A stretch of DNA of 11,952 nucleotides from UBA9547 sp043769845 (GCA_043769845.1 JAYVIX010000233.1:1-11952), one strand, 5' to 3'. Positions 1 to 7,456 are shown, counted from the stretch's first letter. Notes: generated from the sequence alone by a model not told the origin. Numbers and translations are program-made.

Positions 1-1
1 C

Positions 2-1120
2 TATGCTCAAACGTGTGCAAAGGCCACCGAAGCTATCAAATCTTTTCAAGCCAAAGATTTGGAATTGGCCAAGAAAAGCATTGACGCAGCCTCAATAGAC
101 CCTACTTGTGCCAACGAACCATCGACTTGGTATTACAAAGCATTTATCTACAAAGATTACTATCGAAGCAAGGAAAGTAGCGTCAAAAATGCTTCTTCGC
201 GCAATCTGGCAATCGAAGCTGCTAGGAAAAATATTGAATTAGATCCCAAAAACAAATTCGCAGAAGACTGCAAAAAAATCATTAGTTTTCTGTCTGTCTC
301 ATATTACAACGATGCCGCCAAAGATTTAAACGATCAGAAATACCAAGCTTCTTTTGATAATTATGTCAGGTATTTGGAAACTGTCAAATTGGTGAATGCT
401 ACCAAAGTAGATACTTCGGCCATTTTTTATGCGGGATATTCGGCTTACATGGCCAACAATTATCCCAAAGCGAAAGAATATTTCAATTTGGCTCAAACCC
501 TGAAATACAAAGACGCTAACTTGTACTATTACCTAGGTAAAGTATACTGGGCATCTGGAGAAAAAGACAAAAGTTATGCGGTATTGGATGCAGGTTTGAA
601 GTTGTTTCCTCAAAGCAAGGAAATAATCATGACATTGGTCAATAACAAAATTGAAGACGGAAAATTAGTGAGTCTGGAAGTCACGCTAGAAAAAGCGACA
701 CAGGTAGATCCTAAAAATTTGGATCTAAAATTGACGCATGCTTTGGTATGTGAAAAGCTTAGCGATACCGAAAAGGGGCAAGAAGAAAAGTATTTCAAAA
801 AATCAGAGGCCTTGTACAAGGAGGTTTTGAAAAATGACCTAAATAACGCAAGGGCAAACTACAATTTGGCCATACTTTATTACAACAAAGCAGTGAATAT
901 CATTGATAAGTTGGATCCAGATTCCGATTTGCCAACTATCGACAAAGTGCAAGATCAGTGTGTGGTGATATTCAAACAATCATTGCCTTTTATGTTGAAA
1001 GCTTACCAGCTCAATCCAAATAAAAAAGACGTATTAGAAGGTCTTGCAGGTATTTATTTTGCGTTAAATGATTTGTCGAAATCGAATGAATTTAAGCAAA
1101 AAGCAGACGCAATGAAGTAA
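2..1120 (+). CDS. TPR-repeat protein, 5' end cut by window
   Basis: The reading frame is open from base 2 with no stop upstream, so the real start lies outside the window; the TTG at 59 is not a convincing start. About 372 residues are visible. The protein is helical with repeated tetratricopeptide-like units, for example stretches reading YYYLGKVYWASGEKDKSYAV, ARANYNLAILYYNKAV and VLEGLAGIYFALNDLSKS, each ending in the usual DP-N or NP-N turn (ELDPKN, QVDPKN, QLNPNK). TPR arrays are protein-protein interaction scaffolds; Bacteroidota encode many as secreted or periplasmic proteins, but the N-terminus that would show a signal peptide is missing. The C-terminus is intact (ends at 1120, TAA). 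The phosphatase gene starts 50 bases downstream on the same strand, so read-through is possible, but a functional link is only inferred. Specific function unknown. Confidence 0.85.
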   Translation, partial: YAQTCAKATEAIKSFQAKDLELAKKSIDAASIDPTCANEPSTWYYKAFIYKDYYRSKESSVKNASSRNLAIEAARKNIELDPKNKFAEDCKKIISFLSVSYYNDAAKDLNDQKYQASFDNYVRYLETVKLVNATKVDTSAIFYAGYSAYMANNYPKAKEYFNLAQTLKYKDANLYYYLGKVYWASGEKDKSYAVLDAGLKLFPQSKEIIMTLVNNKIEDGKLVSLEVTLEKATQVDPKNLDLKLTHALVCEKLSDTEKGQEEKYFKKSEALYKEVLKNDLNNARANYNLAILYYNKAVNIIDKLDPDSDLPTIDKVQDQCVVIFKQSLPFMLKAYQLNPNKKDVLEGLAGIYFALNDLSKSNEFKQKADAMK

Positions 1121-1170
1121 TATTCATTTCTATTCTGTCATATTTTTAGTCTCCTTACTTATCCACATCA

Positions 1171-2997
1171 ATGGAGCTGCAAGCAAAAAAGAAATTTAGG
1201 TTTACAATTGGACGCAAAATCGGAATCGGTTTTGGGATTTTGATTGGTCTGACACTTATTAATTTCATTGCGACATTTGTTACGCTACATCAGAGCAAAA
1301 AAATCAATGATGATATTTCACAGGTGTACACGCCTTCGGTAAATGCACTAGAGGATCTTAACTTGGTGATTTTACGATCAAGAATGTACGTATCCAATTG
1401 GGTTTTTATTCAAAGCGATGAAAATAATTTGGATAAAAAACGTTTGGCAAAACTCATTTCGACCGAATATCCAGAAGTAAAAGGTAAAATTCAGCGTCTA
1501 TCGGTCAATTGGGATAAAAAAGAAAAAGCTGCCATTGATTCTATTTTTATCAATATAGAGGCACTTTTTACGATGCACAACCATGTAATGGGTTTGCTCA
1601 ATACATTTACCAGTTACGAGGATCCAATGATCCTATTTGAAGCGAGAAGTATGGTGGAGGAAGGCGATATTCACCTTCAAACCGAACTGATTTTGACTCA
1701 ATTATCTGTCATTATCGACAATCAGAACCGTAATACCAACTATGTCAGTGATCAGATGCAATTGGCTTTCACCATTTTGCAAAGTGTAGTGGTAGGTTTT
1801 GGTATCTTGATTTTAATAGGTGGCATTCTTACAGCCTTCTTTACCGTTCGCACGATTGTACGTCCGATTTATGAATTGAAGAATGTGATTACGATCATGG
1901 GCAAAGGAGTAATGCCTGTCGATAGTGTGAAAGACCGCGAGGACGAAATTGGCGATATGACCAAAGCCTTGAATGGACTCATTATCGCTTTGAAAGAAAC
2001 GACCACATTTGCCAAGGAAGTCGGTTCGCGAAAATACGATTCATTGTATTCGCCTTTGAGCGAAAAGGACGATTTGGGTCATGCGTTGATTCAAATGAGA
2101 CGCGATTTGCAGGAGTATGGCGAAGGAATGGAACGCCTTGTGGACGAACGTACTGCCGAAGTGGTGCGTCAAAAAGAAGAAATTACTGAGCAAAACAAAA
2201 CGCTAGAAAAGCTGTACAATCACGTTACTGACAGTATTCATTACGCCAAACGGATTCAAAACTCGATTTTGCCACCGCTTCATCTCATCCAAAAAAGATT
2301 ACCCGAAACGTTTGTTTTGTACAAACCGAAAGACATTGTCAGTGGTGATTTTTACTGGTATGAACAAGTGGGGGACGACATTGTCATTGCTTCGGTAGAT
2401 TGCACTGGGCATGGAGTTCCTGGAGCGCTGATGTCGATGATCGGAAATAATATCTTGAATCAGGCCATAATCAAGTTTGGAGCCAAGAATGCGGCTATGT
2501 TACTGGATGAACTGAATCAAGGCGTTGCAAACGCATTGCGAATAGGACAAGATGCTTCAACTTCGAAAGACGGAATGGATATTTCGCTTTGTAGAATCAA
2601 TTACAAAGAGAATGTTCTGCAATATACGGGTGCTTTTAATCCTTTGTATTTGCTTCGAAATGAAGAACTTATTGAGGTGAAACCTGATAAGTTTCCGATT
2701 GGATATTATGTCGAAGATCCTGAAAAGAAATACACCAATCATCAGTTCGAAATACAGGACAATGACATGTTTTACCTGTTTACTGATGGATATGCGGATC
2801 AGTTTGGCGGGCCAAAAGGTAAGAAATTTATGTATCGCCCTTTCAAAGAATTGATACAACGAATCCATACAATGCCGGTGGACATGCAACGCGAAATATT
2901 AGATACTACTATTGAAGCTTGGAGAAAAGAAGCTGGTGTAGAACAACTGGACGATATTCAGGTAATCGGAGTAAGATTAAACAGAAACAGTGCTTAA
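1171..2997 (+). CDS. SiaA-like membrane HAMP/SpoIIE-type PP2C phosphatase
   Basis: 608 residues. A short basic N-terminus precedes a membrane segment at about 16-38, then a helical extracytoplasmic sensor (about 39-198), a second membrane segment (about 200-224) and a HAMP region beginning at the VRPIYELKNV stretch. A coiled coil (about 320-355) leads into a SpoIIE-type PP2C serine/threonine phosphatase domain (about 370-608). Metal-site motifs are intact: VSGDFYW (Asp393), VDCTGHGVPGALMS (Asp410), FYLFTDG (Asp539) and LDDIQVIGV (Asp595). It is therefore expected to be an active phosphatase controlled by an external signal. It is followed by SiaB- and SiaC-like genes in the order of Pseudomonas siaABCD, where SiaA dephosphorylates SiaC; the same role is inferred here. 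The ATG at 1171 is chosen because it leaves the usual short positively charged leader before the first membrane helix. SpoIIE phosphatases acting on other partners cannot be excluded by sequence alone. Confidence 0.93.
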   Translation: MELQAKKKFRFTIGRKIGIGFGILIGLTLINFIATFVTLHQSKKINDDISQVYTPSVNALEDLNLVILRSRMYVSNWVFIQSDENNLDKKRLAKLISTEYPEVKGKIQRLSVNWDKKEKAAIDSIFINIEALFTMHNHVMGLLNTFTSYEDPMILFEARSMVEEGDIHLQTELILTQLSVIIDNQNRNTNYVSDQMQLAFTILQSVVVGFGILILIGGILTAFFTVRTIVRPIYELKNVITIMGKGVMPVDSVKDREDEIGDMTKALNGLIIALKETTTFAKEVGSRKYDSLYSPLSEKDDLGHALIQMRRDLQEYGEGMERLVDERTAEVVRQKEEITEQNKTLEKLYNHVTDSIHYAKRIQNSILPPLHLIQKRLPETFVLYKPKDIVSGDFYWYEQVGDDIVIASVDCTGHGVPGALMSMIGNNILNQAIIKFGAKNAAMLLDELNQGVANALRIGQDASTSKDGMDISLCRINYKENVLQYTGAFNPLYLLRNEELIEVKPDKFPIGYYVEDPEKKYTNHQFEIQDNDMFYLFTDGYADQFGGPKGKKFMYRPFKELIQRIHTMPVDMQREILDTTIEAWRKEAGVEQLDDIQVIGVRLNRNSA

Positions 2998-3021
2998 ATT
3001 CGAACTCTAATTCCTATTTTT

Positions 3022-3060
3022 ATGAATTCATTATTTAAATTTTACGGGCATTACAACTAA
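3022..3060 (+). other. 12-codon mini-ORF in the phosphatase-kinase gap
   Basis: The 68-base gap between the phosphatase and the kinase gene contains an ATG-started frame, MNSLFKFYGHYN then TAA, ending 5 bases before the ATG at 3066. It fills most of the gap and is out of frame with the next gene. It could be a leader peptide coupling translation to the kinase gene, or pure chance in an AT-rich spacer. No ribosome-binding signal is evident, and nothing in the sequence alone proves translation. Confidence 0.2.
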
Positions 3061-3065
3061 GCTCT

Positions 3066-3641
3066 ATGATTGATTACTTGTCTATTTACGAGAAGATGCA
3101 TGATAACAATATCATGCTTACCTTCAAAGGCGAAGTGACATTCGACTTGATCAATTCTATGTTGAAAATCATAGAATCGAGGCTCGATATGATTGAAGGT
3201 GATTTGAAAACTAGGAAGAAAGTCTATAATGTCCTAGTAGAATGTCTCCAAAATCTAGTTCATCATATTGATACGATAGACCCAGGAGAGGAACCAAGTC
3301 CGTACCATAGCAAAACGGCCCTTTTGATGATTACCACCAGCACCGATGGCTACCATGTGGTGACGGGTAATTATATCATGAACGATAAAATCGAGAAGCT
3401 CAAGGATTGGTTGGACGAGATTAACTCGGTTTCGCCAGAAGAATTGCGCGACTTATATAAAAAAATACTGAATAACGAGAAGTTCTCTGACAAAGGCACG
3501 GCAGGGTTAGGTTTTATAGACATCGCTCGCAAATCAGGTCAAAAACTGATTTATGCTTTTCAGCCAGTAAACGATCAGTATTCGTTTTTTAGTTTCCAAA
3601 TTACTATTCCAAAGAATTATCTTTCAGCTCAAAGCAAATAA
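3066..3641 (+). CDS. siaB: SiaB-family (DUF6272) protein kinase
   Basis: 191 residues, cytoplasmic, no membrane segment. The fold signals are those of a minimal GHKL (Bergerat) ATPase. An N-box-like helix holds Glu59 and Asn63 in VLVECLQNLVHHID, and a G-box-like loop GTAGLGFIDIARKSG starts at Gly144. There is no dimerisation/phosphoacceptor domain, so it resembles anti-sigma-factor-type serine/threonine kinases more than histidine kinases. The family includes Pseudomonas aeruginosa SiaB, which phosphorylates SiaC on a threonine. Its position between a PP2C phosphatase and a SiaC homologue fits a kinase that opposes the phosphatase. The ATG at 3066 gives the expected short N-terminus (MIDYLSIYEKM). 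The next gene starts 4 bases after the stop, so the two are almost certainly cotranscribed. Activity and direction of regulation are inferred from the family. Confidence 0.88.
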   Translation: MIDYLSIYEKMHDNNIMLTFKGEVTFDLINSMLKIIESRLDMIEGDLKTRKKVYNVLVECLQNLVHHIDTIDPGEEPSPYHSKTALLMITTSTDGYHVVTGNYIMNDKIEKLKDWLDEINSVSPEELRDLYKKILNNEKFSDKGTAGLGFIDIARKSGQKLIYAFQPVNDQYSFFSFQITIPKNYLSAQSK

Positions 3642-3645
3642 GAAA

Positions 3646-4023
3646 ATGGAACCATTGGTATTACAACCATCAGCACATACACCATCTGTTAGTTTGAATC
3701 CTACGTCTGGTATTTGCGAATTCAAGGGACGTTCAACTCCTGAAAATTCGGTCGAATACTACGAGCCTATTTACAAATGGCTGGATGCGTATGTACAAAG
3801 TCCAAACACCACAACGGTAGTCAATCTTCAATTTGAATATTTCAATACAAGCTCTTCGAAATGCATTTTAGATGTGTTGAAAAAGTTTGTCAAAATTCAT
3901 AACGCAGGTAACGAAGTGAAAATCAATTGGTTTTACGAAGAAGAAGATGATGATATGAAAGAAGCGGGTGAAGATTATAGCGACATTCTTGATCTTCCAT
4001 TTGAAATACAGTCCATTGGATAA
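3646..4023 (+). CDS. siaC: SiaC-family (DUF1987) regulatory phosphoprotein
   Basis: 125 residues, small acidic soluble protein. The family signature FEYFNTSSSKCILDVLK is intact and places the threonine at residue 68, the same number as the phosphorylated Thr68 of P. aeruginosa SiaC. The N-terminal strand pair (SLNPTSGICEFKGRSTPEN) and the IYKWLDAYV helix are also typical of DUF1987; the fold is related to STAS-type anti-anti-sigma proteins. It is expected to cycle between phosphorylated (by the kinase upstream) and unphosphorylated (by the PP2C phosphatase) forms, with the unphosphorylated form binding an output protein. The stop codon overlaps the ATG of the next gene (TAATG at 4021-4025), implying translational coupling and suggesting that the next protein is its partner. 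An acidic insert, EEEDDDMKEAGEDY, lies near the C-terminus (about residues 98-111). Confidence 0.92.
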   Translation: MEPLVLQPSAHTPSVSLNPTSGICEFKGRSTPENSVEYYEPIYKWLDAYVQSPNTTTVVNLQFEYFNTSSSKCILDVLKKFVKIHNAGNEVKINWFYEEEDDDMKEAGEDYSDILDLPFEIQSIG

Positions 4024-4532
4024 TGAGCTCTAAAAAAGAGAATCTTTTTAAATCTGAAACCCAGATACTTGAAAAATGTGAAAGTCTTCTAACAAAGGAA
4101 GGCGTCACATTGGAAGAATACAAAGATTCTTTTAAAGAACTGTGTTTCAACTATTCTGAATTATTGGATCAAAGTAGGCTTATCACTCGAGTGAGTGATA
4201 AGCTTCAAAATAAACTAAACAGTGCTTACGAGGCGGTAGAGGTAAAAAATATCGAATTACGGAATACCATTGACGAGCTTACAAAAGCTCGAGTGGGACG
4301 TAAAGCCCAAACGATTATTCTTTTTATAGGGCTTTCTCTTTTTATCTTAGAAGAGCTTGTGCTAGAGCCGATTGTAGATACGGCTACTGGCAATAATGTA
4401 TGGTTTAGTCTTGGGATTAAACTAGTGATTGCCTTTTTGCTGAAACCTCTGGAATCGTTTGTGGAAAGCTGGCTTTTGAAGGCGGCAAAGAAAAAACCCG
4501 AAGCTAATTTGGTCGATTCTAAAGTGAAATAG
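4023..4532 (+). CDS. Coiled-coil two-helix membrane protein, putative output of the Sia-like switch
   Basis: 169 residues. Residues 1-90 are helical and charged, with a segment LLDQSRLITRVSDKLQNKLN (47-66) that resembles, from memory, the N-terminal coupling helix of SiaD-type cyclases. A coiled coil to about residue 90 follows. A basic stop (RVGRKAQ) then precedes two hydrophobic segments at about 97-116 and 126-141, separated by a short loop, and a Lys-rich tail. There is no GGDEF, cyclase or other catalytic motif, and the length leaves no room for one. Translation is coupled to the SiaC-like gene by a 1-base overlap. The likely topology is N and C termini in the cytoplasm with a membrane hairpin. 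Inferred role: binding partner of unphosphorylated SiaC that passes the signal to the membrane. It could instead be a membrane anchor for the switch. Function not known. Confidence 0.8.
   Translation: MSSKKENLFKSETQILEKCESLLTKEGVTLEEYKDSFKELCFNYSELLDQSRLITRVSDKLQNKLNSAYEAVEVKNIELRNTIDELTKARVGRKAQTIILFIGLSLFILEELVLEPIVDTATGNNVWFSLGIKLVIAFLLKPLESFVESWLLKAAKKKPEANLVDSKVK
4176..4205 (+). repeat. Perfect hairpin inside a coding region
   Basis: GCTTATCACTC (4178-4188) and GAGTGATAAGC (4193-4203) are exact reverse complements separated by 4 bases. The stem extends by one G-U and one A-T pair to 4176/4205. It lies inside the small membrane-protein gene, over the codons of the conserved RLITRVSDK segment. 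It has no T-tract, so it is not a typical terminator. Confidence 0.6.
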
Positions 4533-4589
4533 GTAGCGCAGTTTCGTTTAAAAAAATAACATTAATTTTCATAAATAGTTTTTATCCGT

Positions 4590-4597
4590 TACTTTCG
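4590..4597 (+). promoter_or_regulatory. Weak candidate -7 box before the lamin-tail gene
   Basis: TACTTTCG differs by one base from the Bacteroidota -7 consensus TAnnTTTG and lies 19 bases before the ATG at 4617. No clear -33 TTG was found at the expected distance. The 84-base spacer holds no evident terminator for the upstream operon. Confidence 0.25.
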
Positions 4598-4616
4598 TGT
4601 CCTTATTCTCGTAGGC

Positions 4617-7220
4617 ATGAAGCATTTTATTCTGGTAGTTTCTTTTTTGTTTAGTGGCTATGTACAAGCCCAATTGGTAGATGATTTTTCTGATGGCGAT
4701 TTTTCTGTTAATCCTGCATGGGTTGGCGATATTGAGAGTTGGCAAGTAAGTGCTGGTTCATTAAAGTCGATCAACCAAGTGGCTATTTCGCAGTTTTGCC
4801 TTTCAACGCCTTCCAAATTGTTGAAAAACACCCAATGGTCACTTTCGGTCAATCTGCAATTCAATACTTCCAGTGCCAATTATGTGGATATTTACCTCGC
4901 TTCGGATAGTGCAAATATAAAATCGGGCGTTAAAAACGGATATTTTGTTCGAATTGGCGGCACAAAAGATGAAATCTGTTTGTACAAGCGAGCAAATGGA
5001 GTTGTGGCGCTACTTATCGATGGAATAGACGGTGTTACGAACAAAAGTACCAATACCATTTCTTTGAAAGTCTTGTGTTCGGAATCCTTCGTTTGGAAAT
5101 TGGAACGGGATTTGTCGGGTCTCAGTTCAAATTATTTTTCTGAAGGTACAATCACAGATTCTAGCACGAAATCCTCCAATTGGTTTGGGATTTTAGTTGT
5201 TCAGTCGACTGCTAGTTTTTTTCAAAAGCATGTGTTTGATAATATCATTGTCAAAGAAATAGTAAAAGATACGGTGCAACCTAAAGTTGTTTCAACCAAG
5301 ATTCTAAATGCAAAAACAGTTGAAGTTCTTTTTGATGAAGAAGTAGATTCGAATTGGGTATTTGATGCTTCAAATTTTAAACTTTTTGACAGATGGGGCG
5401 CATTACATCTTACTAAAAGCATACAGAAAGACAGCAGTAGCTCTTTAAAGTATTATGTTATTCTGGAGTCGACTTTGGTTGCAGAAGGAACTTATTATTT
5501 GATCGTTTCATCGCCTAAAGATCTTGTAGGGAATCGCTCGGCAAACTTTAACGGATATTCCATTTTTCAGAAACCACAAATCGCTGCCTACAAACAAATT
5601 CGGATATCAGAATTGATGACCGATCCTGTACCTGCCATTGGCTTGCCAGAGAAAGAATACATAGAGCTGCATAATACAAGCAATCAAGCATTTGAACTGA
5701 AAGACTATGTGCTTTTCGATCCTTCTACTTTGGTCAAATTGCCTTCCTATCATTTTCAGCCGAACGAATATTTGATTGTATGCAAAAGCTCCGATACAAC
5801 CGACTTTAGTCCGTTTGGTAGAGTATTGGGACTTGAAGCGATGCCTAGTTTGAACAATTCGAGCGATGTCATCACGTTGAAAAATTCGAATGGCGATTTG
5901 GTTGATCAGGTTTCGTATGCACTAGCGTGGTACCGAGACAGCCAGAAAGACGATGGCGGTTTTTCGCTTGAATTGATTGATCCAGCCAATTCTTGTTTGG
6001 GTGCTGTAAACTGGAAAGCTTCGAAAAGTCTTCTTGGCGGAACTCCTGGAAATGTCAATTCGGTAGATTCTATTTTGAAAGACGAAGTTGCTCCTTCTAT
6101 TTTATCAGCTGTTGCCATTTCGAAAACACAGCTGCGCCTTCATTTTTCGGAGAAAGTAGACTCTGCTTCATTTGTGAATACTAATTTCAGTATCAACCAA
6201 GGGATTGGTATAAAATCGGTTGAATGGAATGATGATTCATTAGATCAAATTATGATTTATTTAGAAAGTCAATTAGCAACAGGTACAGAATATCTTTTGA
6301 CAATCAACAGTTTGAAAGATTGTTCGGGGAATAATAAATTGAAAATTAATTCATATATTATGCTTGCTGAAAAACCTTCTGCGGGAGATATTTTGATCAA
6401 TGAGGTACTATTTAATCCGCTTCCTTATGGGGCTGATTTTGTGGAATTGTTTAATCCGACCGAAAAATATCTTGACCTGAAAGGCTGGACATTGGCCAAT
6501 TTGAAGAATGATACCATCGCCAATCGAAAATTACTTTTCAAGAATTCGTTTATTCTAAAACCGAATGAATACGTGGTGTTGACCGAAGACAAGAATAATA
6601 TTCTGAATGTGTATATTAAATCAGTAGCTGATAGAATCGTAGAAGTACCCGTTTTGCCGACTTTTTATGACGATTTGGGAAATGTGATTTTGATGGATGC
6701 TTCTGAAAATGTGATTGATCGCTTGGATTATAATCAGTCGATGCATTCGCCTTTGGTGCCGAAAAAGGAAGGAGTTTCCTTGGAAAAAATCAATCCGAGT
6801 CTTGCTACAAACGAACCGAACAATTGGACTTCTTCTTCGAAAGAATCAGGTTATGCTACACCAGGGTATGCCAATTCACAATACATTGGTTTGGGTATTT
6901 CGGACGAGGATGTTGCGATCGAACCGCAATTGATCACTCCAAATGGCGATGGTGATAACGATTTTATGGTTTTCAGAATTCAGTCCGACAAAATAGGAAG
7001 CCTTCGAAATATTCTGATTTTCGATGTGATGGGGCGCGAAGTGAAGCGGCTTTTGAAAAACGGATTTGCAGGAACTCAAACGCTTGTGCAATGGGACGGT
7101 ACGGATGAAGCGAATAATCTGTTGCCTGTTGGGCATTACATTGTATGGTTCGAGGCAATAGACAAATCGGGGAGCGTGTTGCACTACAAAAAGAAAGTGG
7201 TAGTAGGCGCGAGGTTCTGA
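4617..7220 (+). CDS. Secreted lamin-tail/Ig-like surface protein with type IX sorting domain
   Basis: 867 residues. A Sec signal peptide (MKHFILVVSFLFSGYVQAQ) is followed by a beta-rich, concanavalin-like N-terminal domain (about 21-215, opening DDFSDGDFSVNPAWVGD). Then come an Ig-like domain (about 222-320, EVLFDEEVD), a first lamin-tail domain (about 327-445, ISELMTDP and YIELHN at 348-353), a second Ig-like domain (about 490-590, LRLHFSEKVD) and a second lamin-tail domain (about 592-725, INEVLFNP and FVELFNP at 608-614). The C-terminus opens LITPNGDGDND (772-782) and continues GREVKRLL and QWDGTDEANNLLPVGHY (WDG at 826-828). This is the FlgD-like/CHU_C fold that serves as a type IX secretion signal. 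It is expected to be exported and held at or released from the cell surface. Such modular proteins are common in Cytophagales; the ligand or substrate is unknown and no nuclease or phosphatase motif accompanies the lamin-tail domains. The repeated Ig-LTD pair suggests internal duplication. Confidence 0.88.
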   Translation: MKHFILVVSFLFSGYVQAQLVDDFSDGDFSVNPAWVGDIESWQVSAGSLKSINQVAISQFCLSTPSKLLKNTQWSLSVNLQFNTSSANYVDIYLASDSANIKSGVKNGYFVRIGGTKDEICLYKRANGVVALLIDGIDGVTNKSTNTISLKVLCSESFVWKLERDLSGLSSNYFSEGTITDSSTKSSNWFGILVVQSTASFFQKHVFDNIIVKEIVKDTVQPKVVSTKILNAKTVEVLFDEEVDSNWVFDASNFKLFDRWGALHLTKSIQKDSSSSLKYYVILESTLVAEGTYYLIVSSPKDLVGNRSANFNGYSIFQKPQIAAYKQIRISELMTDPVPAIGLPEKEYIELHNTSNQAFELKDYVLFDPSTLVKLPSYHFQPNEYLIVCKSSDTTDFSPFGRVLGLEAMPSLNNSSDVITLKNSNGDLVDQVSYALAWYRDSQKDDGGFSLELIDPANSCLGAVNWKASKSLLGGTPGNVNSVDSILKDEVAPSILSAVAISKTQLRLHFSEKVDSASFVNTNFSINQGIGIKSVEWNDDSLDQIMIYLESQLATGTEYLLTINSLKDCSGNNKLKINSYIMLAEKPSAGDILINEVLFNPLPYGADFVELFNPTEKYLDLKGWTLANLKNDTIANRKLLFKNSFILKPNEYVVLTEDKNNILNVYIKSVADRIVEVPVLPTFYDDLGNVILMDASENVIDRLDYNQSMHSPLVPKKEGVSLEKINPSLATNEPNNWTSSSKESGYATPGYANSQYIGLGISDEDVAIEPQLITPNGDGDNDFMVFRIQSDKIGSLRNILIFDVMGREVKRLLKNGFAGTQTLVQWDGTDEANNLLPVGHYIVWFEAIDKSGSVLHYKKKVVVGARF

Positions 7221-7229
7221 TTGTTTTTT

Positions 7230-7324
7230 GGTCAGACCGCAGGTCAGTACCCAAAAAGGAGACTATCGCATTTCAGATTGTACAAGCTTGACTTAAGGTG
7301 CTGACCTGCGGTCTGACCCTTTTT
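7230..7324. terminator. 89-bp inverted-repeat element, probable bidirectional terminator
   Basis: GGTCAGACCGCAGGTCAG (7230-7247) is exactly reverse-complemented at 7301-7318. Pairing continues inward through one G-T wobble and three Watson-Crick pairs to 7251/7297. The stem is followed by CTTTTT on the plus strand and, read on the minus strand, by a T-run from TTTTTT's complement at 7224-7229 only as A's upstream, so the clearest termination signal is for the plus strand, just after the lamin-tail gene stop at 7220. The loop of about 45 bases is long for a simple terminator, so a dispersed repeat is also possible. Confidence 0.55.
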
Positions 7325-7338
7325 AGACATTCGCTGCA

Positions 7339-7406
7339 AAATTGATTTACATTTGTAGAGGTTCTGATGGAACCCGTATATCGTGCTAAATTGATTTACA
7401 TTTGTA
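7339..7406 (+). promoter_or_regulatory. Tandem promoter-like direct repeat before the NFACT gene
   Basis: AAATTGATTTACATTTGTA occurs at 7339-7357 and again, identically, at 7388-7406, 49 bases apart. Each copy contains TACATTTG (7348-7355 and 7397-7404), an exact match to the Bacteroidota -7 consensus TAnnTTTG. No good -33 TTTG was found at the usual distance in either case. The start codon at 7457 lies about 50 bases after the second box. A small inverted repeat, GGTTC/GAACC, lies between the copies (7360-7374). Confidence 0.5.
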
Positions 7407-7456
7407 TTGTTCCTTTGCTTTAAGAGGTACTTTTTAGTTTACAAAACACTTTCATT

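Noticed and set aside
2557..2889. 110-codon minus-strand open frame
   Set aside because: Antisense to the catalytic PP2C domain with all metal-site residues conserved in the plus-strand frame.
4617..7220. Lamin-tail protein considered as an extracellular nuclease or phosphatase
   Set aside because: Lamin-tail domains often accompany such enzymes, but no catalytic motif was found in any part of the protein.
6876..7254. Two minus-strand open frames over the end of the lamin-tail gene
   Set aside because: Antisense shadows of a clear type IX C-terminal domain; composition is unlike a real protein.
7211..7368. GAGGTTCTGAT repeated at 7211 and 7358, considered as target-site duplication around the inverted-repeat element
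   Set aside because: The copies do not abut the ends of the inverted repeat (7230 and 7318), so they do not behave as insertion duplications; probably chance.
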